DNA from: Myxococcales bacterium
Lineage (GTDB): Bacteria; Myxococcota_A; Polyangia; Polyangiales; Ga0077539
Assembly (NCBI GenBank): GCA_016792845.1
Contig: JAEUKH010000031.1
Coordinates: forward strand, 124,001-188,000
Direction: 5' to 3'
Length of the DNA: 64,000 bases
Shown here: positions 1 through 8,219 of the stretch, piece by piece
How positions within the stretch are numbered: position 1 is the stretch's first letter
Layout: each line of letters opens with the position of its first letter
Translations under genes and position numbers: made by a program
Notes under the pieces: model-generated
The model's database searches: none
What the model was told of the DNA's origin: nothing
The model's input: the letters and a program-made list of their open reading frames with translations, nothing else

Positions 1-808
1 GGAGGCGCAGCGCGCGGTAGCTCGGGGGGTTGGGGCCGAGGTCGCCGGGCTGCGCGCGCAGCACGATGGTGGGGTTGTCGCGGATGGTGCCGTGCCCCGT
101 CAGGTCGACCGAGTTGCCGAAGCCCGCCACGGCGCTCTCGGGCCGCTGTCGCACCGTCAAGAGCCCCAAGCCGATGCGCGGAAACAGCACGAAGATCACG
201 GCCGTGAGCAGAAAGATCGGCACCGACAAGAGCGACGAGCCCGCGAGGAGCCCCGCGCCCACGACCCGCCGCGATCGCAGAATGCGCGCCACGTCGATGG
301 GCACCCCCGCGCGCCCGGCCCGCGCGTCGGCGAGGTAGTTGCCTTCGATCTCGCGTCGCAGATGCCCGAGGGTCATGGCCCACGGCGCGATGAGCACGAA
401 CCCGAGAAACGCGAGCGCGTACGACAGGCCCCCGCCGAGCACCGTGGCCGCCACCAGCATGAGCCCCGCGAGCAGCGTAATTTGCTGATAAACCCGGGCG
501 TCTCGGCGGTTGGCGAGGCGGTTCACCTGGAGGATGGCCGTCAGCTCGACGATGGCCATGAGCGGGTCGGTGTCGAAGAAGACCACCCGCGCGATCTCGA
601 CGAGGAGCGAGAGCGCGAGGGCGGCGCTCCACCCGCGGGTGTAGGCCGCGGCGACGAGGCGCTCGCCTTCGACGAACCAGCTCGCCGCGAAGCCCGCGAC
701 GATCAGCGCGACGCTGAGCCCCGGCAGCTCGCCGCCCGCGCCGAGGGCGAGGAGCCCGAGCGCCGAGAGGATGTACACCGCCACCTTGTGGACCTGCGCG
801 AAACGCAT
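1..808 (-). CDS. DUF3488/TgpA-like transglutaminase membrane protein (partial, N-terminal part)
   Basis: Only the first ~269 codons lie in the window and the gene runs off the left edge. The start is the ATG at 808, two bases after the stop of the upstream DUF58 gene, so the pair is translationally close. The translated part has paired hydrophobic helices near the N-terminus, a further pair in the middle (YQQITLLAGLMLVAATVLGG and what follows), and then the block FPRIGLGLL with GFGNSVDLTGHGTIRDN. That block is characteristic of the DUF3488/TgpA N-terminal domain that precedes a periplasmic transglutaminase core. The core itself should lie outside the window. DUF58-TgpA pairs usually accompany a MoxR ATPase and are linked to envelope or secreted-protein maturation (family knowledge). 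The substrate is unknown. Confidence 0.8.
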   Translation of the reverse strand, partial: MRFAQVHKVAVYILSALGLLALGAGGELPGLSVALIVAGFAASWFVEGERLVAAAYTRGWSAALALSLLVEIARVVFFDTDPLMAIVELTAILQVNRLANRRDARVYQQITLLAGLMLVAATVLGGGLSYALAFLGFVLIAPWAMTLGHLRREIEGNYLADARAGRAGVPIDVARILRSRRVVGAGLLAGSSLLSVPIFLLTAVIFVLFPRIGLGLLTVRQRPESAVAGFGNSVDLTGHGTIRDNPTIVLRAQPGDLGPNPPSYRALRL

Positions 809-810
809 CG

Positions 811-1926
811 CTAGGCGGCCTCGACGGTGTTGGCGCTGACGGTGAGGCCGACGCTCGGGGCCTCGTCGATCACCCGCGGCTCGGGCGGCAACCGCGCGAG
901 GAAGGTGAGCGCGCGATCGACGGCGTTTGAAGCCGGGCGCAGCCGCAGGAGGCTCGCCGCGCCGTGCCGGGTCTGCTCGGCCGAGAGCTCGACCTCGGCC
1001 CCTTCGCGCAGGGCCTCAAGGCACAGGGTCGCCGCGCGGCGGATCTCTTCTTCGACGCGTTGGGCGAAGGCGCGGCCCTCGCGCGCGGCCTCGACCCCGA
1101 CGGGGTCTTCGGGCTCAGGCGGGCGATTGAGCACCCGCACCTTGACGGCGCGCACCCCCTCGCGCCGCCGCTCGCGCACGATCATCTTGCCGAGCGCGGC
1201 GGTCTTGGCCCAATGGACGTCGCGCACCGGGTCACCCTCGGCGAGCTCGCGGACCCCTTCGATCTCGCCGTGCCCGCGCTCTTCGCGCGCCACGAGCTCA
1301 CCCGCGAAGAGCCTCGGCGCCGCGCGCAGCCGTGCCGAGGGCCAGGGCGCCGGGTAGACCACCTGCTCTTCGGGCAGCTCGACCTCGCGCCATTTCTCGA
1401 ACAGCCCGAAGGGGAAGCGCGTCGCCACCCTCAGCGATTGAAACTGCTCGAGCCCGCGCACCGGCGCCACCCGACGGTAGGCCGCGGTCTGCCGAGCCCC
1501 CGCGCTAACCTTGAGGAAATAGCAGCGCTTGTCGGTGCGACGCCCGACAATCCGGTCTTCGACCTCGATCGAATAGCTCGGGGCGAAGCGCTTGGTGTTG
1601 TGCACCTCGATCTCGACCAGCGACGAAGCCCCGGCGAAGGCGCGGCGCGGCAAGCGGCGGCGAAACTCGAGCCCGCGCAGCGCCATCTCAGAGAGCACCC
1701 CCGAGAGGATCATCAGCGACAAGAGCAGGCCCAAGACGAGGTAGAGGAGGTTGTTGCCGGTGTTCACCGCGGCGAAGCCGACCCCGAGGGTGATGCCGAC
1801 GAAGACCTTGCCTTCGCGAGTGAAGCGCAGACGCCTCGGGGGCCGCGCGAGGCGCTCAAGCGACCACCGCAGGTGTGCGAGAAAGCCTCGAAGTCGCGAC
1901 CCAACACTCACGTCGACCCCGAGCAT
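811..1926 (-). CDS. DUF58 domain protein
   Basis: A 371-residue protein. Two adjacent hydrophobic segments lie near residues 35-75 (FVGITLGVGFAAVNTGNNLL and LLLSLMILSGVL), followed by a soluble domain. Within it, EGDPVRDVHWAKTAALGKM corresponds to the DUF58 signature usually written GDDxRxIDWKxSAR. Start chosen at the ATG at 1926. The frame stays open further upstream, but only through low-complexity sequence on the opposite strand of the macro-domain gene and the repeat cluster. It is the first gene of an operon with the TgpA-like gene (2-base gap) and is divergent from the macro-domain gene across 63 bp. DUF58 proteins occur with MoxR ATPases and TgpA transglutaminases. Their molecular role is not established and is not claimed here. 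Confidence 0.82.
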   Translation of the reverse strand: MLGVDVSVGSRLRGFLAHLRWSLERLARPPRRLRFTREGKVFVGITLGVGFAAVNTGNNLLYLVLGLLLSLMILSGVLSEMALRGLEFRRRLPRRAFAGASSLVEIEVHNTKRFAPSYSIEVEDRIVGRRTDKRCYFLKVSAGARQTAAYRRVAPVRGLEQFQSLRVATRFPFGLFEKWREVELPEEQVVYPAPWPSARLRAAPRLFAGELVAREERGHGEIEGVRELAEGDPVRDVHWAKTAALGKMIVRERRREGVRAVKVRVLNRPPEPEDPVGVEAAREGRAFAQRVEEEIRRAATLCLEALREGAEVELSAEQTRHGAASLLRLRPASNAVDRALTFLARLPPEPRVIDEAPSVGLTVSANTVEAA

Positions 1927-1989
1927 ACCGTGTCTTGTAGGAACGTAGACAAGCCGCAATCGCCCATGAAAGAGTGACCGCCGAAGGGT

Positions 1990-2583
1990 GTGACCGAGGC
2001 CATGATCCGACGTGAAGCGCAGCTTTCTGCCACGCAGGTGCTGCGGGTGGTGCACAACGACATCACCCGCGAGCGCGTCGACGCCATCGTCAACGCGGCC
2101 AACGGCTGGCTCGCGCACGGGGGCGGCGTAGCGGGCGCGATCTTGCGGCGCGCGGGGCTCGACCTCCAGCTTGAGAGCGACGCTTGGGTCGAGACGCACG
2201 GGCGCATCGCCAACGGGGGCGTGGCCCACACGACGGCGGGGATGCTCCACGCGCGGCGGGTGATTCACGCGGTCGGCCCGGTGTGGCACGGGGGCGCTCA
2301 GGGCGAGCCTGAGGAGCTTCGCGCGGCGATGACGAACGCCCTGGCGTTGGCCGATGACCTGGGCCTGGCGCGGGTCTCGGTGCCGGCGATCTCGTCGGGG
2401 ATCTTCGGCTTCCCGGTGCGATTGTGCGCGGAGATCCTCGTCGATGCGACGGTGGCGTACCTCGCGTCGCATCCGAGCACGGTGGTCACCGAGGTGCGCT
2501 TCACCAACATCGACGCGCCCACCGTCGAGGTCTTCGAGCGCGAGTTCGACCGTCGATTCCCAGCCGACCCGTCTGCGCCATAG
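1990..2583 (+). CDS. Macro domain (ADP-ribose-binding) protein
   Basis: A 197-residue single-domain protein. The macro-domain landmarks are in order: VVHNDITRERVDAIVNAAN (the adenine and distal-ribose side), HGGGVAGAI, the block RVIHAVGPVW, and the phosphate-loop motif VPAISSGIFGFP. This matches the MacroD/YmdB-like group, whose members bind ADP-ribose and often hydrolyse ADP-ribosyl esters or O-acetyl-ADP-ribose. The hydrolase activity is inferred from the family. The start is GTG 1990, with ATG 2002 a good in-frame alternative. The gene is transcribed away from the DUF58 operon, and its 3' end runs directly into a hairpin-repeat cluster (stop at 2581-2583). Confidence 0.88.
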   Translation: MTEAMIRREAQLSATQVLRVVHNDITRERVDAIVNAANGWLAHGGGVAGAILRRAGLDLQLESDAWVETHGRIANGGVAHTTAGMLHARRVIHAVGPVWHGGAQGEPEELRAAMTNALALADDLGLARVSVPAISSGIFGFPVRLCAEILVDATVAYLASHPSTVVTEVRFTNIDAPTVEVFEREFDRRFPADPSAP

Positions 2584-2697
2584 GGTGGCCCCGTGTGGGC
2601 CACCGCCACAGCCCCCGCGTAGGGTGGCCCCTTGTGGGCCACCGCCACGGCCCCCGCGTAGGGTGGCCCCTTGTGGGCCACCGCCACAGATTCGGAC
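2581..2697. repeat. Three tandem 39-bp hairpin repeats
   Basis: Three near-identical units begin at 2581, 2620 and 2659. Each contains a perfect 8-bp inverted repeat, GGTGGCCC and GGGCCACC, around a 5-base loop (CGTGT in the first, CTTGT in the other two), followed by a GC-rich spacer. They start at the macro-domain stop codon. The same kind of hairpin, in opposite orientation and with a changed base pair, occurs in the next repeat block. The region is not coding: apparent open frames through it are repetitive and lack domain features. Confidence 0.9.
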
Positions 2698-3040
2698 GGT
2701 GCCCCACACGGGCGCACCCATCCAATGTTCCCCACATCGCGGACAACGCGACACCGCGCCCCCCGTCGTCGGCCCGAATGCCTCGATTCGGACGGTGCCC
2801 CACAAGGGGGCACCCTACATCCAATCCTCGCCGCGTCGCGGCAACACACATCGCGGTGCGACGCCTCGCCGCCACGTCGCGGTGCAACGCGACACCGCAC
2901 CCCCCGTCGTCGGCACAAATGCCTCGATTCGGACGGTGCCCCACAAGGGGGCACCCTACATCCAATCGTTGTCACGTCGCGGCAACACACATCGCGGTGC
3001 GACGCCTCGCCACATCGCGGTGCAACGCGACACGGCGGCG
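2689..3040. repeat. Three dispersed copies of a longer hairpin-containing repeat
   Basis: Copies start at 2689, 2785 and 2926, each with GATTCGGACGGTGCCCCACA. Copies two and three are almost identical over their first 40 bases and share downstream blocks such as ACACATCGCGGTGCGACGCC. Copies one and two end in the same CCCCCCGTCGTCGGC-type segment before the next unit. Each copy holds a stem-loop that, read on the minus strand, is the 39-bp-unit hairpin with one stem base pair swapped. Nothing that looks like a gene occupies 2584-3115. The cluster may be a REP-like family or a duplicated intergenic element. Confidence 0.85.
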
Positions 3041-3115
3041 CGTCCTGCCATCGTGGACGCGCTGAAATTCGTGCTGCCACGCCGAGGCCTTTCGAGACTA
3101 CCCTCGGGCGACCTC

Positions 3116-4069
3116 ATGGCCACCCGCTTCGCGCCCGTGTCGCCGCGTGTTGTGCCCCGCTTCGCCGGGGTCTCGACCTTTCTGCGACTGCCCGTTCACG
3201 ACGACCCGAACGACGTCGACTGCATGATCGTCGGGGTGCCCTTCGACGGCGGTACAACCTTCCGCCCGGGAGCCCGCTTCGGGCCGCGGGGCGTGCGCGA
3301 GGCCAGCGCCCTCTCGCGGGGCTATCACCCCGAGTCGGGCGTGCAGCTCTTTGATCACCTGCGATGCTGCGACGGCGGCGACGTGCTGGCCGTCCCGATG
3401 GACGCCGCGGGCACCCTCGACCGGGTGGCCGAGAGGGCCGAGGCCATCGCCCGCGCCGGCGCCGTCACGGCCTTCGTGGGCGGCGATCATTTGTGCACCC
3501 TCGGCGTCCTCAGAGGGCTCGCCAGGGTGTACGGGCCTGTGGGGCTCGTCCACGTTGACGCCCACAGTGACACGTACCCGCCGGCGTGGGGCGTCGACCC
3601 TCACCACGGCACCGTCTTTCGCAACGCCGTCGAAGAGGGGCTCCTGCGCCCCGGGCGCGTGCTCCAGCTCGGCATCCGAGGGCCCTTCTCGAGCGCCGAC
3701 GACCTGAAGTTCGCGCGCGAGGCGGGCTTCGACATCCTCAGCGCCGAGGCCATCCACCGCGACCTCGACGCCGCCCTCGCCCGAGTCGCCGCCCTCGACG
3801 ACGGCGGGCCCTTCTATGTGAGCTTCGACGTCGACGGCGTCGACCCTTCGATGGCGCCCGGCACCGGCACCCCCGTACCCGGCGGCCTCTTCTCGTGGCA
3901 GGCCCTCGCCCTCATGCGCGCCACCGCCGCCCTGCGCGTCGTGGGCTGCGACGTCATGGAGATCGCCCCCGACCTCGACCTCAACAACCTCACCTCGCTC
4001 CTCGCCGCCAACGTCTTGGCCGAGACCCTCGCCGCCGTGGCCCTCCGGCGCGCCCAGGGCAAACCCTGA
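3116..4069 (+). CDS. Agmatinase/arginase-family ureohydrolase
   Basis: A 317-residue member of the arginase/agmatinase fold. The binuclear-manganese ligand motifs are all present: GGDH (residues 122-125), DAHSD (148-152), His163/164 in DPHHGTVFRN, and SFDVDGVDPSMAPGTGTP near residues 228-246. The VDP-APGTG-P ending of the last motif is typical of agmatinase, guanidinobutyrase and formimidoylglutamase groups. The family cleaves a guanidino or formimidoyl group from a linear substrate, and the exact substrate cannot be set from the motifs. Start at ATG 3116: the frame continues upstream, but only through the hairpin-repeat block. It sits alone, convergent with the Ppx/GppA-like gene. Confidence 0.9.
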   Translation: MATRFAPVSPRVVPRFAGVSTFLRLPVHDDPNDVDCMIVGVPFDGGTTFRPGARFGPRGVREASALSRGYHPESGVQLFDHLRCCDGGDVLAVPMDAAGTLDRVAERAEAIARAGAVTAFVGGDHLCTLGVLRGLARVYGPVGLVHVDAHSDTYPPAWGVDPHHGTVFRNAVEEGLLRPGRVLQLGIRGPFSSADDLKFAREAGFDILSAEAIHRDLDAALARVAALDDGGPFYVSFDVDGVDPSMAPGTGTPVPGGLFSWQALALMRATAALRVVGCDVMEIAPDLDLNNLTSLLAANVLAETLAAVALRRAQGKP

Positions 4070-4130
4070 CACACCGTCAACCCTGCCCCTTGGTCCTGCG
4101 CAGATCAACTCGTAGACGAGGTCTCACGCG

Positions 4131-4145
4131 TTGACAGACTGTCAA
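4131..4145. promoter_or_regulatory. 15-bp palindrome TTGACAGACTGTCAA at the 3' end of the Ppx/GppA gene
   Basis: Two perfect 7-bp arms, TTGACAG and CTGTCAA, surround a single A. The palindrome overlaps the stop codon (4142-4144) of the minus-strand Ppx/GppA gene in the convergent gap after the ureohydrolase. There is no following T tract, so a regulator site or a short mRNA-end hairpin is more likely than a classical terminator. The function is unknown. Confidence 0.45.
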
Positions 4146-5698
4146 AGATTAGGCTTCGGCGGCGCGAGGCTCTCGCTGCCGTCGACGCGCACCTCGTGTT
4201 CGAAGACGTCTTCCATCAGGTCGGCCTTGCGGAGCGCCGTCCACCGTTCGAGCGAGAGGTCGTCGCCGAGTCGGTCGGGCGCCGCGATGGCGCGGAGGGC
4301 GATGCGCCCCGGGGTGATGCGCACGGCGATGTCGGCCACCTTGCCGAGGTGCTCGCGGTCGAAGCTGTCGGCCACCCTGAGGAGCGCGGCGAGCTTCCGC
4401 ACCACCATGCGCCCGCGTCGGTCGAGCTTTCGGTACCCCGGGTGCGAGAGGTCTGGCAGGGCCTTGCGGTGATACCGCGCCACGTTGGCGACGATCTCTT
4501 TGTGCTCGGGCGTGAGCCCCATGAGGTCGCTGTGGGTGATGAGGTAATGGCTGTGCTTGTGGTGCGCCTCGAAGCCCACATAATCGCCGACGTCGTGCAA
4601 GAGCGCCGCGAGGCGTAGGAGCTTTCGATCGTCGGCGTCGAGCTTGTGGAGGTCTTGAAACTGATCGTAGAGCGAGCACGCGAGCTCGGTGACGTGCCGC
4701 GCGTGGCGCTCGTCGAAGTGATACCTCCGCCCGATTTCGACCGCCTCGGCTTCGACCTCTGCGGCCTCGCCGCGCTCGTCCCACACGCGGAAGGCGCGGT
4801 CGACGAGCTCGGCCAGGATGCCGTCTTTGAGCCCCACGCCCGGGGTCACCACCTCGCGCGCGCCCACCCGGGTCGCCACCGTCGACAGCACAAAGAGCGC
4901 GGGCACGATCACGTCGGCGCGGTCGCCCCGGAGGCCCCAGGTCTCGCGTCGGTCGCGGGGCGCCACGGCGCTCATCGCGTCGCGAAGGTTGAGCATCGAC
5001 GCCACGTTGATGCCCGCCCCGTCGTCGGTCGCCGCGGGCACGAGGTCGCTGATAGCCTCGGCGTTGCCCCCGGTGGCCACCACCAGGTCGGGCCGCGGCC
5101 CGCGCAAGACCGCGGCCTCGCCGAGCAGGCGCTCGAGGTACTCGTCGAGGAGCGCGCGCCGCGCCGGTGACACCGCCTCGTCGGCGTGCAGAAAGGCCTC
5201 TTGCAAGCGCACCGTGCCGAGGGGCAACGACACCGACGCGCGGGGCGCATCGTGGGCCAGCGTGGTGAGCTCGACCGAACCTCCGCCGATGTCGACGAGG
5301 AGCGCGCGCCGACCCGCCAACTTCACCGCGTGGAGCACCGCCACGAGCACGAGCCGCGCCTCTTCGACCCCCTCGATGATCTCAAGCTTGATGCCCGCCT
5401 CGCGGGCCGCCCGCTCGACCAGCACCTCGGCGTTCTGCGCCTCGCGCACGGCGCTCGTGGCCACCGCGCGGTAGGCCTCGACCCCCGCCTCGCGCATCAC
5501 CTCGCGAAACATCCTGAGGGCGTCGACGGCCTCGACCAGCGCCGCCGGGGCGAGGCGACCCGTGAGAAACACATCGTGCCCGAGCCGCACCGCGGCCCGC
5601 TCTGCGGCCACCTCGCGCACCTGTTCGGGCCCGCTGGCCTCGACCACCCGGAGCCGCATCGCGTTCGAACCAACATCAATCGCTGCAAATCGAGGCAT
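4142..5698 (-). CDS. Ppx/GppA phosphatase-family protein with C-terminal HD domain
   Basis: A 518-residue protein. The N-terminal ASKHA-type phosphatase domain begins AAIDVGSNAMRL, continues with the catalytic-glutamate region EIIEGVEEARLV, and has the phosphate-binding LLVDIGGGSVEL and VVATGGNAEA. From about residue 330 a second domain carries HD-type metal motifs: RHARHV and LAALLHDVGDYVGFEAHHKH, then YHRKALP. This layout matches long exopolyphosphatase / pppGpp phosphohydrolase enzymes. Activity on polyphosphate or (p)ppGpp is inferred from the family, and the two cannot be told apart here. The gene is flanked by two different perfect palindromes, one at the stop codon and one 55 bp upstream of the start (5754-5770), which may bear on its control. 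Confidence 0.88.
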   Translation of the reverse strand: MPRFAAIDVGSNAMRLRVVEASGPEQVREVAAERAAVRLGHDVFLTGRLAPAALVEAVDALRMFREVMREAGVEAYRAVATSAVREAQNAEVLVERAAREAGIKLEIIEGVEEARLVLVAVLHAVKLAGRRALLVDIGGGSVELTTLAHDAPRASVSLPLGTVRLQEAFLHADEAVSPARRALLDEYLERLLGEAAVLRGPRPDLVVATGGNAEAISDLVPAATDDGAGINVASMLNLRDAMSAVAPRDRRETWGLRGDRADVIVPALFVLSTVATRVGAREVVTPGVGLKDGILAELVDRAFRVWDERGEAAEVEAEAVEIGRRYHFDERHARHVTELACSLYDQFQDLHKLDADDRKLLRLAALLHDVGDYVGFEAHHKHSHYLITHSDLMGLTPEHKEIVANVARYHRKALPDLSHPGYRKLDRRGRMVVRKLAALLRVADSFDREHLGKVADIAVRITPGRIALRAIAAPDRLGDDLSLERWTALRKADLMEDVFEHEVRVDGSESLAPPKPNL

Positions 5699-5753
5699 CG
5701 CGCGCGCTGCCTCTCTACCACCACTTCACACCCGGTCACACCCCTCACGTCGA

Positions 5754-5770
5754 TGTTCACACTGTGAACA
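5754..5770. promoter_or_regulatory. 17-bp perfect palindrome TGTTCACACTGTGAACA upstream of the Ppx/GppA gene
   Basis: The arms TGTTCACA and TGTGAACA are exact reverse complements around a central C. The site lies in the 87-bp gap between the kinase stop (5786) and the Ppx/GppA start (5698), where a dimeric regulator could control the phosphatase gene. The wider sequence GATGTTCACACTGTGAACAT closely resembles a second imperfect palindrome inside gatA at about 28846-28866. The regulator is not known. Confidence 0.5.
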
Positions 5771-5785
5771 TTGCGCGCTCGGGGC

Positions 5786-7435
5786 TCAGAACGAGACGAC
5801 CACGGTGTCGTTGTCGCCGGGCCGCACCCTGAAGGTCTGCCGCGTGCTGCGCCCTTGGCTGGTGCGCGTGGGGTTTTGGGTGGCCACTGCGGTGTGGTTG
5901 CCCGCGGTGAGGCGGAGCGTCTGCCCTTCTTGCACCGCACGTCCGTCGACGCGCAGGCTGTCGGCGTAGGGGCGCACCCGCAGCACGATGGTGCCGTATT
6001 GCACCTGCGGCACCGCGACGGGCGGCGCGGCGATGGGCGGCGCAGCGACGGGCGGCGCAGCGACGGGCGGCGCGGCGATGGGTGGCGCAGCGACGGGCGG
6101 CGCAGCGACGGGTGGCGCAGCGACGGGTGGCGCGGCGACGGACGGCGCGGCGACGGGCGGCGCGGCGACGGGCGGCGCGGCGACGGCGGCCGCGGCGGGA
6201 GTGCTGGGGCGGGTCAGCTTCACCACCATCACGATGCCGAGGGTGGTGAGGGCCATCGTGGCACCGGCGACCATGGCGTACACCATGGGGTTGCGCGCGG
6301 GCGCAGGCGCCGCGAGCGAGAGGGGCGCCGTCGCGACGACAGGCCCCGTGGCCACAGGCGTCGGGCCCGTCGAGAGCGACCGCGGGCCGGTGGCGGTGGG
6401 GTCGTTGTTCGGCAGCGGCTCGGTGCGGAGTCGCTCGACCCCGCCCACGCCGAACGAAGGCGCGCTCGGGCTCGATGCGGGCGCCTCGGGCACCCCCGTG
6501 CTGCGACCCGTGGGCGTCACCACGCTGACCTGGTCAGGGTAGAGCTCTGAGAGGAGCCGAGCGAGGTTGCGAGAGCCCGTGGCCACCGGCAAGGTGGGCA
6601 ACACTTCGAGCGCCTCGGCCGCGGAGCCGAAGCGACGCTCTCGATCGACTTCGAGCATCCGATCGACGAAGGCCTCGACAGCGGGCTCGACGTCGCTCCG
6701 CAGCGCGTGCACCCGCGGTCGGTCGCCCTTCATCAGCGCCGTCACCACCTCGAGCTCGCGGCCCACGAAGGGCCGACGCCCGGTGATGAGCTCGTAGAGC
6801 ATCACGCCCACCGCGAACACGTCGGCGCGCCCGTCGATGGCCTTGCCCGTGGCCTGCTCGGGCGCCATGTACGCGAGCTTGCCCTTCACCATGTCGCCCT
6901 GAGTCTGGTGCACCCGCGAGGCGGCCTTGGCGATGCCAAAATCGGTGATCTTGACCTCGCCGACGTAGCTCACCATGACGTTGTGCGGTGAGATGTCGCG
7001 GTGCACGATCTCGAGGGCCTTGCCGTTCTCGGTCTTGCGGTGGGCGTAATCGAGGCCCTTGAGCACCTCGCCCGTGAGGTGCAGCGCGACGTCGATGGGC
7101 ATGGGGCGCGCGCTGCGCTCGAGCTCTTTCAAGAGACGGGCGGCGTCGATGCCGTGGATCCACTCCATGCAGAGGTAGAGCTGGCCCTCTTCGGAGCCGA
7201 AGTCTTCGACCGCGACGATGTTGCTGTGCCGCAGCTTCGAGGTGGTGTGCGCCTCGTCGATGAACATCTGCACGAAGTTCGTATCGGCGCAGAGGGCGGG
7301 CCGAATGCGCTTGATGCACACCGGGCGGCGGAAGCTCATCGCGCCGTGGCGTTCGGCGTAGAAGATCTCGGCCATGCCCCCTTGGGCGATCTTGTCGCGC
7401 AAGACATAAGACCCGAAGCGATCGCCTGATTGCAC
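5786..7435 (-). CDS. Transmembrane Ser/Thr protein kinase with Val-Ala-Ala-Pro-Pro repeat linker
   Basis: A 549-residue receptor-type kinase. The cytoplasmic Hanks-type domain spans about residues 8-275. It has the glycine loop KIAQGGMAEIF, catalytic Lys42 (CIKRI), the catalytic loop HRDISPHN (145-152, the myxobacterial-type variant of HRDLKPEN), DFG at 165-167 and APEQ. A low-complexity spacer follows, then one membrane helix near residues 375-395 (VYAMVAGATMALTTLGIVMV), then about a dozen VAAPP-type pentads, and a C-terminal segment like PEGA domains (GTIVLRVRPYADSLRVDG). The pentads could span cell-wall material so that the C-terminal domain sits outside (inference). Signals and targets are unknown. 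It is a stand-alone gene. Confidence 0.92.
   Translation of the reverse strand: MQSGDRFGSYVLRDKIAQGGMAEIFYAERHGAMSFRRPVCIKRIRPALCADTNFVQMFIDEAHTTSKLRHSNIVAVEDFGSEEGQLYLCMEWIHGIDAARLLKELERSARPMPIDVALHLTGEVLKGLDYAHRKTENGKALEIVHRDISPHNVMVSYVGEVKITDFGIAKAASRVHQTQGDMVKGKLAYMAPEQATGKAIDGRADVFAVGVMLYELITGRRPFVGRELEVVTALMKGDRPRVHALRSDVEPAVEAFVDRMLEVDRERRFGSAAEALEVLPTLPVATGSRNLARLLSELYPDQVSVVTPTGRSTGVPEAPASSPSAPSFGVGGVERLRTEPLPNNDPTATGPRSLSTGPTPVATGPVVATAPLSLAAPAPARNPMVYAMVAGATMALTTLGIVMVVKLTRPSTPAAAAVAAPPVAAPPVAAPSVAAPPVAAPPVAAPPVAAPPIAAPPVAAPPVAAPPIAAPPVAVPQVQYGTIVLRVRPYADSLRVDGRAVQEGQTLRLTAGNHTAVATQNPTRTSQGRSTRQTFRVRPGDNDTVVVSF
6012..6192. repeat. 15-bp tandem repeats inside the kinase gene
   Basis: About twelve units of GCGACGGGCGGCGCG or close variants, encoding the VAAPP linker on the minus strand. 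Variation is mostly C/T and G/A exchanges within the unit, and the array keeps the reading frame. Confidence 0.9.
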
Positions 7436-7511
7436 AGCGGCGGCGATGCTAACAGACTCGTCGCGCCCGGGTCGCGTGTTTCTGCGACCTCAGGGCCACA
7501 GCGCGCCGCGC

Positions 7512-8123
7512 CTACTTCGGGCCTGACTCGAAGTGCACAAAGTCGACGAGGAAGGTCGCCCCCAAAAGCAGCGCCCTGAAGGGCGGGGGCATCTGCGGCC
7601 CGAACTGCACCCCGAAGGTGTCGGCGTCGGTGACCATCTCTTTGAGGAGCCCGCCGAACTTCTTCTCGATGCGCCCCACCTCGGCCCCTGAGGGGTCTTT
7701 GACGATGAAGGTCCACGGGCGAAAGAAGGGGCCTTCGAGCTGGCCGACGAAATTGCCCTGGCCGTCGAAGAGGTCGTAGAGCTTGCTGAAGAAGGTCCAC
7801 CGGCGCACGATCCGGCCGATGGGGGCGCCGCCCGCGTCGGTGATCGTCGCCTCGGGGAAGAACCACCGCCACGGCCGCACCACCCGCATCGCCACGCCCC
7901 CCGACGCGTCTCGGAGCTCGATGGTGAAGGGGCGCGCGGCCCCGAGAAACTGGGCGATGATCATCCGGTCGACCTCGCCGGCCATCAGCACGGTCTGCCC
8001 GTTGGGGTCGGTGATGGCGTACTTGTTCGAGGTCTCCCACCCGGTGAAGGCTTCGAGAAGCTCTTTCTTCTGTCGTACCGCGAGGTGCGGCGCGTTGAGG
8101 ACCCACTGGAGTGCCTGGCTCAT
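7512..8123 (-). CDS. Phospholipid-scramblase-related protein
   Basis: A 203-residue protein. Start at ATG 8123 (MSQALQWVLN). An in-frame extension to 8255 exists but runs into the promoter and start of the divergent gene. It carries repeated beta-strand blocks of the scramblase/LURP-type barrel: FTIELRDASGGVAMRVVRPW, ITDAGGAPIGRIVRRW, LFDGQGNFVGQLEG and VKDPSGAEVGRIEKKF. The C-terminal hydrophobic stretch LLLGATFLVDFVHFE matches the membrane-proximal helix of the family. Bacterial members are usually annotated as scramblase-related, but lipid movement has not been shown for most, so that activity is only an inference. Transcribed away from the membrane protein at 8220 across a 96-bp gap. Confidence 0.75.
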   Translation of the reverse strand: MSQALQWVLNAPHLAVRQKKELLEAFTGWETSNKYAITDPNGQTVLMAGEVDRMIIAQFLGAARPFTIELRDASGGVAMRVVRPWRWFFPEATITDAGGAPIGRIVRRWTFFSKLYDLFDGQGNFVGQLEGPFFRPWTFIVKDPSGAEVGRIEKKFGGLLKEMVTDADTFGVQFGPQMPPPFRALLLGATFLVDFVHFESGPK

Positions 8124-8219
8124 GGGGCGCACTCTACACAAGCTTCGCCCTGAAGGTTTCGCGATGCAGACTGCGGCACCGGCGCGAAGCTGTGGCATAG
8201 AGTCGGCACCCGACCCGCG

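Noticed and set aside
811..2805. 664-codon version of the DUF58 gene
   Set aside because: The added N-terminus is antisense to the macro-domain gene and repeats; the DUF58 domain starts after the ATG at 1926.
2501..3080. Open frames with repeated Gly-His-Pro motifs in all directions
   Set aside because: They are translations of the hairpin repeat cluster; no ribosome site or conserved domain.
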